Made by a program: the position numbers and the translations under genes
Part shown: positions 24,475 to 36,479 of the stretch, one piece after another
Layout: every line of letters starts with the position of its first letter
Position numbering within the stretch: the first letter of the stretch is position 1
Source: Elgaria multicarinata webbii
Taxonomy: Eukaryota > Chordata > Lepidosauria > Squamata > Anguidae
DNA length: 64,000 bases
Assembly: GCF_023053635.1 (NCBI RefSeq)
Contig: NC_086180.1
Span: 91,303,447 to 91,367,446, forward strand
Reading direction: 5' to 3'
Notes under the pieces: generated by a model
What the model was told of the DNA's origin: nothing
Databases searched by the model: none
The model's input: the letters and a program-made list of their open reading frames with translations, nothing else

Positions 24475-24672
24475 GGATTTCCCAGACGAGGTTACCACAA
24501 TGGCAGTCGAAAGAGAACTGAGGAGAATCGGGCGGGAACCCGGACATGCGCAGTACGCTATGGGGGAGGGGTTCCCGCCCAAAACACCTCAGCTATGGAA
24601 TTTTCCCGAACGTGACTCCGCGCAGGCACAGAGGCCCATACTTGTGTGATGTACAGAGACCACGAAGAAGAA
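24475..24672 (-). repeat. DIRS terminal inverted repeat, high-coordinate side
   Basis: This is the inverted partner of 17,755-17,920, sharing for example aattttcccgaacg with its complement near 17,790. The gag-like region starts just inside it. Confidence 0.85.
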
Positions 24673-24954
24673 CCAATGTTACACAAGCATACAGCAGCTC
24701 GTTTAATGTCCCTTCTCTTCGGATTGAGAACCAGGAAAGAGCGCTAAACACTGAAACAGTCCTATGAGATATTACTTCCAACATCCCTCCCACATAGTGT
24801 TGGGACTGAAGAGCCGTGGTAAAACCATCCACTATGATTAGAAGCTAGAGCTGTCAGTCACAAAACTACACCCGCTTCTCTTTAAAAAAAATCCTGTATG
24901 GAGAGGTTGGGAATAACTGTATCCATTTTTGCAGGCACACTGTCTGTGGCCATA

Positions 24955-25073
24955 GCTAGACCTAAGGTTTATCCCTGGATCGTCCAGGAGTCAAACCTGT
25001 TCATCTAGGTGACACACAGGGGATCCAGTGCTCAGGGATGATCCCAAGATAAACCTTAGGTCTAGCTGTGGCC
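24955..25073. repeat. Palindromic MITE-like element
   Basis: Terminal arms ggccatagctagacctaagg and its near reverse complement (ccttaggtctagctgtggcc) continue inward as tttatccc / gataaa. About 119 bp, noncoding. Confidence 0.75.
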
Positions 25074-25274
25074 CATGTCTCTCTGAGTTGCTAAGAAAAG
25101 CTTCAGGAGAGTTCAGATTTAGATCAATCCACTTCAGAGGAGCCTACTTTGTGATTTGTCTCCCACATCTTTCTAAGTGTGCTTGATTTGGTATTGGATT
25201 TGCCCAAATCTGATGCATATTCCTAATTGCTGGATTCTTGTATTATGCAGATATCCAAGTATTTATTTATTATG

Positions 25275-25449
25275 ACTACCGTATTTCTTCAATTGTAAGA
25301 TGCCATCGATTGTAAGACGCACACTAATTTCAGTACCACCAACAGAAAAAAAAACCTAAGACACACCCGCGATTCTAAGATGCACCCCATTTTTAGAGAT
25401 GTTTATGTGGGGAAAAAGGTGTGTCTTAGAATCTAAGAAATAGGGTATT
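25275..25449. repeat. MITE-like element
   Basis: The ends read taccgtatttcttcaattgt and, reversed, taccctatttcttagattct, with imperfect inverted symmetry. Internal motifs gtaagacgcac and taagacacac recur. Nonautonomous DNA transposon; superfamily not assigned. Confidence 0.6.
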
Positions 25450-26649
25450 TATATTCCACCTTTCAAGATAGAAATCCTTCCATGGTGGCTTACATGTAGA
25501 TGAAAATACATTAATAAAATCACTATAAAAATATTATTTTTAAAAAATCTCATAAGGATCCATAAAAGGCCCAGTGGTGTAAGGGAGGATGGCCAGCTGG
25601 AGTAGGGGCCTGAGGTGGTCTTTACCTGCCTGCATCTTTGCCTGCCTCTTTGCTTTCTGTTGCAGTGCATTTTTTTTCTGCACTTCACCATCATTATTAC
25701 CCGAAACTATGAGCACTGCTGTGATAGAAATCACTCCCTACTCCCACCCACACATGTATATGTTAAAGAAGAATAACCCTGCAGAAACCAGAATTATCCT
25801 GCCTGGAGAAAGGCAAAAACTAAAGGCTTCATTGAAATACAGGTAAAGGAAAAGATTCAGAAAGCTCTGGGGGAATCCTAGAAAATTGTTCATGGTTTCA
25901 AGTGGATGAGAACTAATGGAAATCATCAGGGATTTTAGCAGTGCTGAGCCTGGTCCAAAAGTTCAGAAAGCTTAGAAGGATATAGGGTGAAAGGCAGAGG
26001 GCAGGAAGATAGATTATAACACCAACTACAGCAGTATCAGAATTTGTATCAATTATTTATTTATTTACCATGGAACTACGTACATTGCACTGGAGGCAGG
26101 CAATGATGCATATGTAAGAAAATTGTAGGTCAGCCTCATCCAAAATCACATACAAATACGGGCATTTGAACATGGCTTTGTTATTCAATATATAAGGTTT
26201 GCAATCCAAGGTATCTCCAATTAGTAGCGTTGGTCCGTCTTTCACATGCAAGGCAATGGCGTCCATCTTCTTTTAACAAAAACTCAGCTCTGATTTGTTC
26301 CATACTTCATCTAAGGATGCATCCATGGAACATAGAAGATGTTGATCAAAATTTGTGGTAGTTATGAGTAATGCTGACAATGCTTCCTGACCCCATCACA
26401 CATTAATGGCTTGTCTTTTTTATCCTTTATGGGCACTTCTGTACTAACTTTCATAATAATATCAAACCTGGATGTAAGTTTCTCTTCCTGTATGTTCCTG
26501 GGAGTTCAGGATAATGATTTCAGCCATAATGATTTATCAGCAAAGATTCCAAATATTTGACAGACACTGAGCTGTCAAATACTGGAATGGATAAGATACA
26601 ACCCATCAGATAAAACCACCATGTTGCACAAGAGAACTGCCCCCATGGA
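25450..26649. other. Intergenic, no gene seen
   Basis: 25,450-25,570 looks like a minus-strand LINE or SINE 3' end (atttatattccacctttcaa). The rest, including 25,640-26,640, shows no protein similarity that I recognise and no splice-supported exon. Confidence 0.4.
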
Positions 26650-26702
26650 ACAAGTGAGCTTCGGCTATTGGGCAGTATAGAAATGTAATAAATAAATAAA
26701 TA
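26650..26702 (+). repeat. Short L2-like LINE tail
   Basis: The motif gagcttcggctattgggcag with an AATAAAT tail is the extreme 3' end of the LINE family seen at 9,780-10,043. Confidence 0.65.
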
Positions 26703-26830
26703 AGTGTACCTCTAACCATTCCGTTTCCATGGGTTCCATAAGTAAGTCTACAATTCATGTTTCAACTAGATAAATGTGTTTTACTTTACATTTATACATA
26801 CAATGATTCATAACAGAAAACGAAGATAAG

Positions 26831-26969
26831 TAAAGTTGCAACCCTTTCCATGTTTAGACGGGGGGGAATCCTACAACTTGCAGCATCCCTTCAGACAGCC
26901 ATGCTGGCTGGGGTATGCTGGGAGTTACAGGACCTTTTTCTGTCTAAACATGCATAGGATTGCACCCTA
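26831..26969. repeat. MITE-like element
   Basis: Terminal inverted arms: a left end with ccatgtttagac (26,847-26,858) and a right end with gtctaaacatgcataggatt. The centre carries an inner palindrome (gccatgctggctggggtatg). About 139 bp. Confidence 0.6.
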
Positions 26970-28034
26970 AGACATAGTATTTAATTATGGCAATGAAGGA
27001 TGTCTATGTGATGGCCATTTTATCTTAGTCAATGTTTGACACAATATCTTGCACTAAGGTAGAGCCAAACAGGTGGAAGAATCTGGTAAATTGCCTACCT
27101 TCTTAAGATGATTGTAAAGTATGAAATGTGGGGGCAGAGCTGTCAGTTGGGTCTATTGCATGGTCTGGTCCCTCTGTCCTGTGTACTATTGCTGGTTAGC
27201 ATCCGCTTCAGGTTGGGAGGTGGTCTGGAGGCCAGGACTGGTCTGCCTCCCAAGGCTTGTGAGAGGGAAGTGTCTGTGCTGATGATGGATTGGAGTTCAC
27301 TGATGATCCGTTGCAGTGGTTTCAGTTGGGGCTGTAGGTGACAACCAGTGGTGTGCTTCTCTTGGCCCGTTGTCCTTCCTGGGTGTCCGAATGGCCCTGT
27401 CAATCTCTCTTTAAGTTTAAGGGGCTGCTAGTGTTGGTGATAATTTGTCCAGTTGTGAAAGAGAAATGTGTTTGGCTTGGGCATGGAGGGGTGGGTGGGT
27501 TGTCTGACAGGGCATTTGTGCAGTTGGGAAATATGCTGTTAAAAAACCCCGCTGGGCAAGTGCTGTCCTATGGATCCCTCTGAGCAAGTCCTGTCATTTG
27601 TTTTAGTATGTCCCATTTATGACCCTCAGTAAAAAGCCTCGCAGGATCTCTGAAGCGAGCAATCCCCCTACTATAGCTGTCACCGCTGGCCAGTCCTTGT
27701 CTCAGGCACAGCCCGCAGCTTACAAATAGCCCTTCGAAGTGGTTCAGCTTCCCAGAGCAAAACCTCACATGCAAAACACGCCCCGGAATGCAGCAAAGGC
27801 GCTTCAGGCTCCTTAAATCGCCATCAACCTTCCGGGGCCTGCAGAAGCCTTTGCGCTCTTCTGAGTCGGGCTCTTTGTACCTTCATTCCACTTAGGGCGC
27901 AGCCCGGTGCAGGTTCAGGCAGAGAAAAGCACCGCAGCTCCCGGTGTTGCTCAGCTAGCCTGGCTGACTGGGGCGTTCTTGGCACTGCGGATTCCCCCAC
28001 CACACAGCCGCCCCTCTCTGCCTGAACATGCACG
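26970..28034. other. Intergenic upstream of WDR1, no gene seen
   Basis: No repeat or coding exon is recognised. GC content rises from about 27,560 towards the WDR1 island. A distal regulatory role is possible but not shown by the sequence. Confidence 0.4.
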
Positions 28035-28170
28035 TGCTGTGTTTATGCTGTATTTTTGAATTTGTGTTTTTAAACTGTAGGTTGTTTTATTGTGGTTTTA
28101 ATTTTTGTGAACCGCCCAGAGAGTTTCGGCTATTGGGCGGTATAAAAATGTAAGAAATGAATAAATAAAT
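28035..28170 (+). mobile_element. L2-like LINE 3' end, short
   Basis: 3'UTR plus the gaaccgcccagagagtttcg / ttgggcggtataaaaatg motif and an AAATAAAT tail. It lies directly before a second, longer copy of the same family. Confidence 0.75.
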
Positions 28171-28196
28171 GCACACAGTTGCCTACCTGCCCGGAC

Positions 28197-28545
28197 CCTA
28201 AGGTCATCTTCAGGGGTCCTTCCCCGCAAGCCCCTGCCAAAGGAAGTGAGGCAGGTGGCTACCAGGAGGAGAACCTTCTCTGCTGTGGAATGAGCTCCCT
28301 AAGGAGGTTCGCTTGGCACCTACGTTATATGCTTTTAGACGCCAGCTGAAGACCTTTTTAACATTAATTTTAACCTTGCTGTTTTAAATTTGTAATTTTG
28401 CATTGCTGCTGTTTTTATCTGGTTGAGATTTTATACTGTATTTTATACTGTTGTTTTATACTCTGAATGTTTTTAATTTTTGTGAACCGCCCAGAGAGCT
28501 CCGGCTATTGGGCGGTATAGAAATGTAATTAATAAATAAATAAAA
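28197..28545 (+). mobile_element. L2-like LINE 3' end
   Basis: It begins in the C-terminal coding part of ORF2 (ccttctctgctgtggaatga, gccagctgaagaccttttta). It continues through the 3'UTR with gaaccgcccagagagctccg and ends in AATAAATAAATAAA. It sits immediately upstream of the WDR1 CpG island. Confidence 0.8.
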
Positions 28546-28963
28546 ATTAAAAAATGTCCCCACGCTTCTGAAAGAGCAGAAAGCCCTGCCTGGACCCAGT
28601 CTGCCTTTCGCGTGCGGGGGGAGGGGGGAGGCGGCCGGCCAGGCAGAGCGATCCCCCCCTCCTAACCCGAAAATGGGGTGTTCTGTTGATACCGGAAGAG
28701 CGGGCTGCGCCTCCCTTCGCTCCTGTCTAGCTCAACGTCGTTTGGCCGGTCAGGTGCACGTAGAAGCGCGTGCTAACGTCAGAGGTGGGGGGCTGCTGCG
28801 TTGGGCCGCCTCCCTTCCCTTCCCTTCCCTTCCCTGGCTGTGCTCGGGGGCGGGGCTTGCTCCGCGTCGGTCTCCTTCTTGGCGGCATTTCCGGGACGGG
28901 TGGGCGCGAGGTGCAGCGCAAGACAAGCCGCTCCTTCTCCGCGCGCGGCTCGAGCAGAGTTGA

Positions 28964-28973
28964 CTATATATGG
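28964..28973 (+). promoter_or_regulatory. CArG-like (SRF) box
   Basis: CTATATATGG differs from CC(A/T)6GG at one position. Many actin-cytoskeleton genes are SRF/MRTF targets, so the site is plausible for WDR1. It could equally act as a TATA-like element. Confidence 0.4.
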
Positions 28974-29044
28974 TCAAAGCCAGGGGGAGAGACGGAAAAG
29001 TGGTGCGAGCGGGCGCTTCCTGGTTTGGGCAGCTGGGAGTTGAC

Positions 29045-29047
<3 letters not shown>

Positions 29048-29082
<35 letters not shown>

Positions 29083-29110
29083 AGGAGGAGGAGGAGGAGG
29101 AGGAGGAGGA
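29048..29110 (+). repeat. (GCT)n then (AGG)n trinucleotide tracts in WDR1 5' region
   Basis: About 11.7 uninterrupted GCT units (29,048-29,082) pass directly into about 9 AGG units (29,083-29,110). They lie 160-225 bp before the ATG, probably in the 5'UTR. Confidence 0.9.
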
Positions 29111-29272
29111 AGGGGAGGAAGCAGCGGGGGAAGAGAGAAATCGGCCGCCCGGCGCCTGGGCTCTGCGTGCGCCCCCTCCTTCCTGCCTTCTTTCCTGCGT
29201 CCTTCTCCGTTGCACCGGGGCGTTTGTCGCAGTCCAGGAGCGGAGCGGCAGTAACAAGTGGGGGGGGCGAAG

Positions 29273-29288
29273 ATGCCTTACGAGCTGA
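29273..29288 (+). CDS. WDR1: WDR1 coding exon 1
   Basis: 16 coding bases, MPYEL plus one base, then donor GTAAGT. Purine at -3 of the ATG. The exon lies in the CpG island. Confidence 0.93.
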
Positions 29289-32200
29289 GTAAGTCTGCCT
29301 GCCGAGCGGGGGAGGAAGCGGGTGGAGCACCGCAGCCCCCGCCGTGGCCAGGCGGCGGCGTGGACCGGGCGCCCCTGGCCGCGAGGACGCTAGGGCTCGC
29401 CTTCCGGCTGTCAACCCGGGGCACCTTTGGGCGCCCCCACCCCTCCTTGCACGCGTGGGTAGGGCGGGGATTGCAGGGTGCGGCGGGCGGGTGGGCGAGG
29501 AGGCTGCCGTTTAATCTGGCCCCTGCCCTGGAAAAATCAAACTCCGACCAGCAGCAAGACTGTGGGGGGGGGGGGGCGTCGGGGGGTCCTCCCCATTTGC
29601 ACGTTGCGATTAGCAAAATTAGAAGGAAGGTAGATTTATTTTGCCACTTTTCCGAATCGCCTCTTGGTTCCCTTAATGGGAAAACCAGCAAATGTGGCCG
29701 CCTGAAGCTTCCTTCCATTTCAACATGCATTTCCAGCAACAAGTTAAATGCCTCCGTGGCTGTATCGCCCTGCGTCCTTCCTCCGGAGACAGCTGTTGGT
29801 AATGCGCGGCTAATAGATGTCTCTCCTCTTCTCCCCCCCCCCCATTTTTCCTTTCTCCCCTCTTCTTCTTTTTTGGTAGGAAAAGTGTTCGCCAGCCTCC
29901 CGCAGGTCGAAAGAGGCGTCTCCAAAATCATTGGGGGAGATCCAAAAGGCAATAACTTTCTGTACACGAACGGGAAATGTGTCATCATTCGAAACATTGA
30001 TGTAATGTATCCTCATTTTTAATATTTCATTTTAAATGTGTGCATTAATGGCTTCTTGATAACTATATTATCAAGGTCAGAGATCTGTGTCAATTTAGGA
30101 TGGCAGGCATTGGGATGAAAGTAGAAAATGACTCACAGGAGCTGAGAATAACGTAGATGAGGTTGCTTGTGGAATCTACCGAGCTGATGAAGGGCAGTTT
30201 ATGCATGTTTTAAATGAATAGAACACCTGAAATACAAATACTGGTTCGGGGTGGTTGGGTGGGGAGATTGGAGCTATTATAGGATGTATTTTAGTACTGA
30301 TGTAGAAACACAAAGCTTTGGGCATATTGAACAACAACCTATAAGCTTATCTCATTTCACCTGTTGTGCTTTCCCTAATCTTCCAAATAGTATAGCTGGA
30401 ATCCAGTGTGTATGTCTTGCGTATTTTGAACGCTTGTGTTTATTTATCTGGTATGAAAATACTTACAATCTTAAATAACTTGGGTTTTTTTTAATGTTCA
30501 GTGGCATAGAGTTGTAGTTGCAAGATACTCTTTGCTTACTCTGCCTCAGGAGAGGAGCATAGACAGCAGTTCTTCATGCCCTAAAGCTATGGTGAACAAT
30601 AGGGAAATTGTAATAGTATTTATGTGTTAACAGATACAAGCACATAACAGAGCTTTTTTAGTGTACTGAAATTCATCAAGTATGCAAATGTTAGTGCTGT
30701 CAGGGGGACATAGAGAGTGAATCTGGTGAAACATTTTTTTATTATTGGAGATTACGACTTGAAAATTCCTTGCCTCTTATATTATTATTATTATTATTAT
30801 TTATTTATATAGCACCATCAATGTACATGGTGCTGTACAGAGTAAAACAGTAAATAGCAAGGCCCTGCCGCATAGGCTATCAATGAAAAAAACATGTCTA
30901 GTAATTTCTTACATGGAAAATTTAGATATGATGGTGGTGATGGGAGGGAAATGTCTGCTTTATATAATATTTACACATTGAGAGTTGGGTGTCAGTTTGC
31001 CTATACTCCCCATTTTTTTAAAAAAAATGCTGGTCATGGGATTGTCTTTAAACTCTGGTGTTGGTGTCCATAAAGACTAGACCCTACACTTAGCAAAAAC
31101 TTTTTCAGACATGGTCTAACTTTATCAAGTGAGTTTAGAGAAGCAGTCTTCTACCATTCCTCCCTACACCAGGGATCCTCTGAGCCCTATCTCCTCCTGA
31201 TCTTGGCGCCAGAGAAAAAGATGGGAACTTATCCCCATGCTTGTACTGCATATTGAAATGTTCTGAAACATCTCCAAAGCTCAACAAGACCCTGCGACTC
31301 CCCCTTTTGGTGACCACAAATCTTGGCCTACTACCTAGGTCAGCTGAGATTTGTGGATACATATAAGCAGCTACATAACATGTGAATTGCCAGCCCTACA
31401 ACCCGAGCAAGAGAACATTGTGGTATGCCTGGAAGGGGCAGGAGGGCTGGGCTATGGCATAATCAAGGGGCTATATGCCTCGCTGCCTGCCTCTCCAGCA
31501 CTGTGGTCTCAAGAGCTACCTCAAAGCATGAGAGACTGTATCTTTGTTAGAGATGTGAAGACCCAGGAAAAAAACAGAAAGATTAGGAAAAAAACTGTTT
31601 TTTCTCATTTTTTTCCTGAAACCTTTTTGGGTTTTTTTCCAAAAATTGAAGAAAAAACAGATAATAGTGCTAATATTGCATTATTTCAATTTTTCTGAAA
31701 ATTTCCTTTTTTTTCGGAACCCCCCCGAAAAATCCCAAGTTTTTCCCATGGCTTCAAAATTTTCAGAAATTTTACATCTCTGTTTGCTATACTGCGCCAT
31801 AGGATGGCACCACTGGTGTAGGCTGGCCACTATTGATGGAGTTCATAAAGCACTTGGAGGGCGGGAGGGGCAGCGATCTTTGCCTCCATCCTCCTGCCTT
31901 ACATTTTTTGCTAGATAGTTGTTTTTGTTTTTGCAATGGCACTTTGGCGGGGTGGGTGGGAAGGAGGGTGGTGAGGCCTCAGGATAGCTCATATGGTGGC
32001 CTCTCTGGTCCCCTCCCCTCCTTGCCCAATGAAATTCCCCTTTCCACTTCTCTGAGGCTACTTTTCCGACCATGGATGGCTGCTAGCAGGGTTCTTGGCC
32101 CTTACTGTGCTGGCTGTGAGGGGTTGAGGGAGCGGGGCTTGGATCTCCGACTCCCCATTCCGTGGCGGGGATGCTGCCTCTGTCTTCAGAGCAGGGGATC

Positions 32201-35200
32201 CCCAGTATCTCATGTCTCTCAGGCAATGTCTACAGGCCATAGGATTGCTCCCTGAGATACAAAAATAAAGTAGTTCTTTTAAAAAAATTACATCTACCAT
32301 ATGTCCCATCCTTTTTCCAAGGAGCACGCATGGAGCTTTCCCCACTTAATCATTTAATATAGTTTCTGGACTGAAACTATATTAAATGGATTTGAATCAG
32401 TCTACTACTTAATCTGCTCTACACTTACTAAGCACAAAATAAGCACAATGAATATTCGTGACAGAAATAACTGGTGATAAAACAATGATTCTAGTGTTGC
32501 TAAGTTAGTAACCTGTGAAAGGAGATTAGTCTCAGTTCATGCCCAAGTGAACATTATCGTCCAAACCAGCTCCCTGCGAGTAGCTACGTGTGTCAACAAA
32601 AGAAACACTCCAGCGGTGGTTTGAAGGAAGCTTTACTTTAGGGATAAGTAACTTTCCCTCCTAGGATAGGATGGCTCAGTCCAGCCATGTCGTCAGCAAC
32701 CCATGAGGCAGGGAACAAGAAGAAGAAGGAGGAAGTAGAGGGGAGGAGACAGGAAAGGGGGAAAACAAACAGCCCATCACTCCCCTCCCACCTTATTCAG
32801 GTACACATTAACTCTTTCACTCCAGGTTCAGTGACCTATAGCCCGAGTTCTGCTTACACCCCTTCTCGAGGGCCATAGGTCACCGCACTAGTCCAAATGG
32901 GTCATTGCATCAGTCCTACGCCCATCAGATGCCACTGGTGCAGTTCCCCTGGCAAGGGCTTGGTCAGCACGTCTGCCACCATTTCTTCGGTCAGGTCAAT
33001 CACCTCTTGCTCCTCCAGGTCTCTTATCAGGTGATGCTTCACATCGATGTGCTTTGTCCGTGGTCTCAGCTTTTCACTCAATGCCAGCTTTATGCACCCC
33101 TGATTGTCCTTATGTAGCACCGTGGCTTGAGTGATCTCCAGCCCCATGTCAGTCAGTAATTGCCTGAGCCAAATCACCTCCTGACATGCACTGGCTGCCG
33201 CCACACATTCTGCCTCTGTGGAAGACATGGCTACAACCGCCTGCTTTTTACTGGCCCAACTGATGGCCCCACCATTGTATGTGGACAGGCTTCCCGATGT
33301 AGACTCATCTCCCGCCCAGTCTGCATCCACAAACCCAATCAGTCCCATGGATGCGCCTCTTGGCAGTTTTAGCTTTGCGTGTGCATCACGCACTTCACTC
33401 CATTCCAGTCTTGCTGAGATGGGTTGGCCACATTCCAGCTCCGGATGCCCACAGCTGCAGTGATGTCTGGCCTGGTAACCATTGTGATAAATAACAGCTT
33501 ACCGATCGCCTTTCGATACTGCTGGTTGTCAGGTAGTGGAACATCATTGTCTTGACCCTTCAGAGGATCCGTGGTCATGGAATCTTGACCCCTTTCGCCT
33601 CTGCCATTCTAAAGTCCCAACAGCATCTGTTCAATTTTCGGTCTTCGGTTAAGGAGAAAGCTCCCATCTTCCCCCTTCTCAACTTGTATGCTTAGATACT
33701 GCGTTATTGGACCCAGATCTTTGATCTCAAAGTTCTTCCTCAACCCAAGCATGATTTCTGTGCCATCGCTTTCCTGCTCATAGCGCAGGACTAGGTCATC
33801 CACATACACTGACATGTATGTCCACCTGCCCCCTTCCACCTAGTGTACAGACTGGTCTGCTTTCCCCCTGGTGAAGCCTAGATTTACTAGGACTCCATTA
33901 ATTTTCTCATTCCAGGCCCTGGCAGCCTGTTTAAGTCCGTAGATGCCCTTGTGCAATTTACACACTTTCCCCGCCCCTTTAAGATCTGCAAACCCTGGCG
34001 GTTGCATCATGTACAGGTCTTCTTCTATCTCACCATATAGGAATGCAGTTTTAATGTCCAGATGCTTCACTTGCATCTCTCTGCTGGCTGCTATGCTCAG
34101 CGTGGCTCTAATGGTGGTGTGTTTGACTTCTGGGGCAAAAGTTTCATCATAGTCCTCCCCGTACTTTTGGGAATATCCCTTCGCTACTAATCTATTTCAC
34201 CATTTGCATTGCATTTCACCTTGAAAGTCCACTTGCAGCTGATTGCCTTGTGGTTGGGTGGAAGCTTGGCCAGGGTCTGGGTCCTATTCTTGCGTAATGA
34301 GTCCATCACTTCTTGCGCAGCCTTCCTCTATTTATCTGCCTCATCTTTAGGCAGGTGGGCAATGCCCTCCCAACTTGCTGGTTCTTGCATCTGTTGTGCC
34401 TTGGCTGCAAATTAATGGTCACTGTACCTGGCTGGTGGCAACCCCTTGGTAGCCCTCTCTGACCTCCTGGGTTCCTGTTGCTCCGTTGCCTCCAGGTTGG
34501 GCTCCTCAGTGTCACCAGCATCACTGCTGCTTTCTGGAATGTCGACTTCCCCCTCATCTTCTTTGTGCACCGTGGGCTCCCCTTCCCCACTCTCAGGTGT
34601 GCTTAGGTTCACCTCTATGAGCTCCATAGTCCCGGGCCTTGCAGTCTCAACAAACTGCTGACTTCAGCTGACTGTAATGCTGCAGTCGTGGGGAATAAGG
34701 ACTCTGTAGCCTTTACCATAGGGGCTGTATCCCATCAGGACCCCTTTAATGGCTCTGTCACCCAGCTTAGACCTTTTTTGGTCTGGGATGTGAGCTTGGG
34801 CCTTACCACTGAACACTCTCAAGCGGCCCACCTTTGGCTTGACTCCGTGCCACAGCTCAAAAGGTGTTTTATCAGTGGCTCTGTTTGGCAGTCTTACCAT
34901 GTGTAGGAGTGACCTGTTGCGCCTCTCAGCCACACGTAGCTGACTGCCCTCTGGTACACGATGTTTTGGCCCCCAGGCACGCTTCCATTTCCTTTCCAAT
35001 GTACTCTCCTCCATTGTCAGTGTGAATGTCACTCAACGTCCTATGGTACTTGTTCCTGGCCGCTGCAACAAACTCCTTCAGCTTGCTTAGCCCTTCATCC
35101 TTGCGCTTGATGATGTCGTGAACCTGGAATAATCATCAATAACCTCCAGGGGTTATTGCCTCCATTGGCCCTCAAAGGTCGGAGTGGATGAGCTCCAATG

Positions 35201-36438
35201 GTTCCTTGGCTCTGCTCTCGCTTGCCTTGGGCAGTGGGGCTCGCGTGGCCTTGGTCTTGATGCAGCAAACACAGCTCATCTTAGACCTCCATGCTGGGAT
35301 TTGTAGGCCTGCAGGTGTCATGTGTAGCCCTGCTCCCCCTGTTTTGGTAGAAGGTTTTTCAGCCAATCAATCAGAATCGGATTCTGAAGTGGAGGAGTCG
35401 GCACCAGACCAGCCTGTACCAATGGGGGAGATACCCATTGGTATTCACGATCGTATCTCGGCATGTCTTTCAGATATCTCAGCTTGGCTGCTTCATCGTC
35501 GCTTGAAGCTTAACATGGCAAAGACTGAATTGCTTGTTTTTCCTCCTAAACCTTCTCCTCATCTCTCATTCTCTCTTACTGTCAATGATGTTACGCTTAC
35601 TCCGGTCAAGGAAGCTCGTAGCCTTGGCTTTATCTTCGACTCCTCGCTCTCCTTTATTCCTCATATTGAGGCAGTAGCTAAATCTTGTCGATTTTTCCTA
35701 TATAATATTGCCAGGATTCGATCATTTTTGTCTGTCTCTTCTGCCAAGACGCTTGTTCATGCACTGGTTATTTCACGGTTGGACTACTGCAACCTTCTTC
35801 TCTCTGGCCTTCCTTCTTCTCACATCAGTCCGTTGGTTTCTGTTCACCACTCTGCCGCAAAGATCATCTTCTTGGCTCGCCGCTCCGACCATGTTACTCC
35901 GCTTCTGAAATCTCTTCATTGGCTTCCAATTCACTTCAGAATCCAATATAAACTTCTCCTGTTAACCTTCAAAGCTTTTCACGGTCTAGCTCCTTCCTAT
36001 CTCTCCTCTCTCATCTCACACTATTGCCCCGCTCGTGCTCTTCGCTCCTCTGATGCCATGTTTCTCGCCTGCCCAAGGGCCTCTACTTCCCTTGCTCGGC
36101 TTCGTCCATTTTCGTCTGCTGCCCCTTAGGCCTGGAACGCTCTTCCAGAACATTTGAGAACTACAAGTTCAACCACAGCTTTTAAAGCTCAACTAAAAAC
36201 TTTTCTTTTTCCTAAAGCTTTTAAAACTTGATGTTGTGCAGACTTCTACTGTTACTTTCTACTGTTAGTTTTTCCCTACCCTGTGCCTGCTTACCCTACC
36301 CTGTACCTGTTTGCATTCTCTTCCCCTCCTTATTGTTTTACTATGATTTTATTAGATTGTAAGCCTATGCGGCAGGGTCTTGCTATTTACTGTTTTACTC
36401 TGTACAGCACCATGTACATTGATGGTGCTATATAAATA

Positions 36439-36479
<41 letters not shown>

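Larger units (their letters stand above)
17701..24672 (-). mobile_element. DIRS-type tyrosine-recombinase retrotransposon
   Basis: The element reads on the minus strand. From high to low coordinate it carries a gag-like region (about 24,330-22,080) starting with a cysteine motif (CTRCGSKL..C..CLG..H). A reverse transcriptase follows (about 22,300-21,280; PYLDDWLL as the catalytic motif), then an RNase H region (about 21,170-20,700; LTTDASKTGWGAH), then a tyrosine recombinase (about 20,340-19,463; TTARRASELSALR). The ends are long inverted repeats (about 17,701-17,920 and 24,475-24,672), and an internal complementary region lies at 18,149-18,245. These are the defining DIRS parts. It is nearly complete in layout, with a few breaks and a nested solo LTR (18,591-19,427). 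Good retention of the frames suggests a fairly young copy. Confidence 0.92.
28560..29560 (+). promoter_or_regulatory. CpG island and promoter region of WDR1
   Basis: A GC- and CpG-rich kilobase surrounds WDR1 coding exon 1. It holds a CArG-like box CTATATATGG at 28,964-28,973, one base off the SRF consensus, about 300 bp before the ATG. A CRE-like TGACGTCG lies at 29,041-29,048. Polypyrimidine (ttccc)n lies near 28,808-28,835. Two trinucleotide tracts follow. The transcription start is not defined; it probably lies between 28,970 and 29,150. Confidence 0.75.

Noticed and set aside
28673-29414. Open frames with poly-Gln, poly-Ala, poly-Leu or poly-Ser in the WDR1 promoter region
   Set aside because: These are six-frame readings of the GCT/AGG tracts. 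The supported coding start is the WDR1 ATG at 29,273.
29258-30022. One continuous plus-strand frame through WDR1 exons 1-2
   Set aside because: It reads through a clear GTAAGT donor and a pyrimidine-rich acceptor. The spliced form matches WDR1 exactly.
35188-36129. A 313-aa plus-strand open frame as a host gene
   Set aside because: Its sequence is the C-terminal RT region of an L2 LINE fused by chance to flanking LTR and copia sequence.
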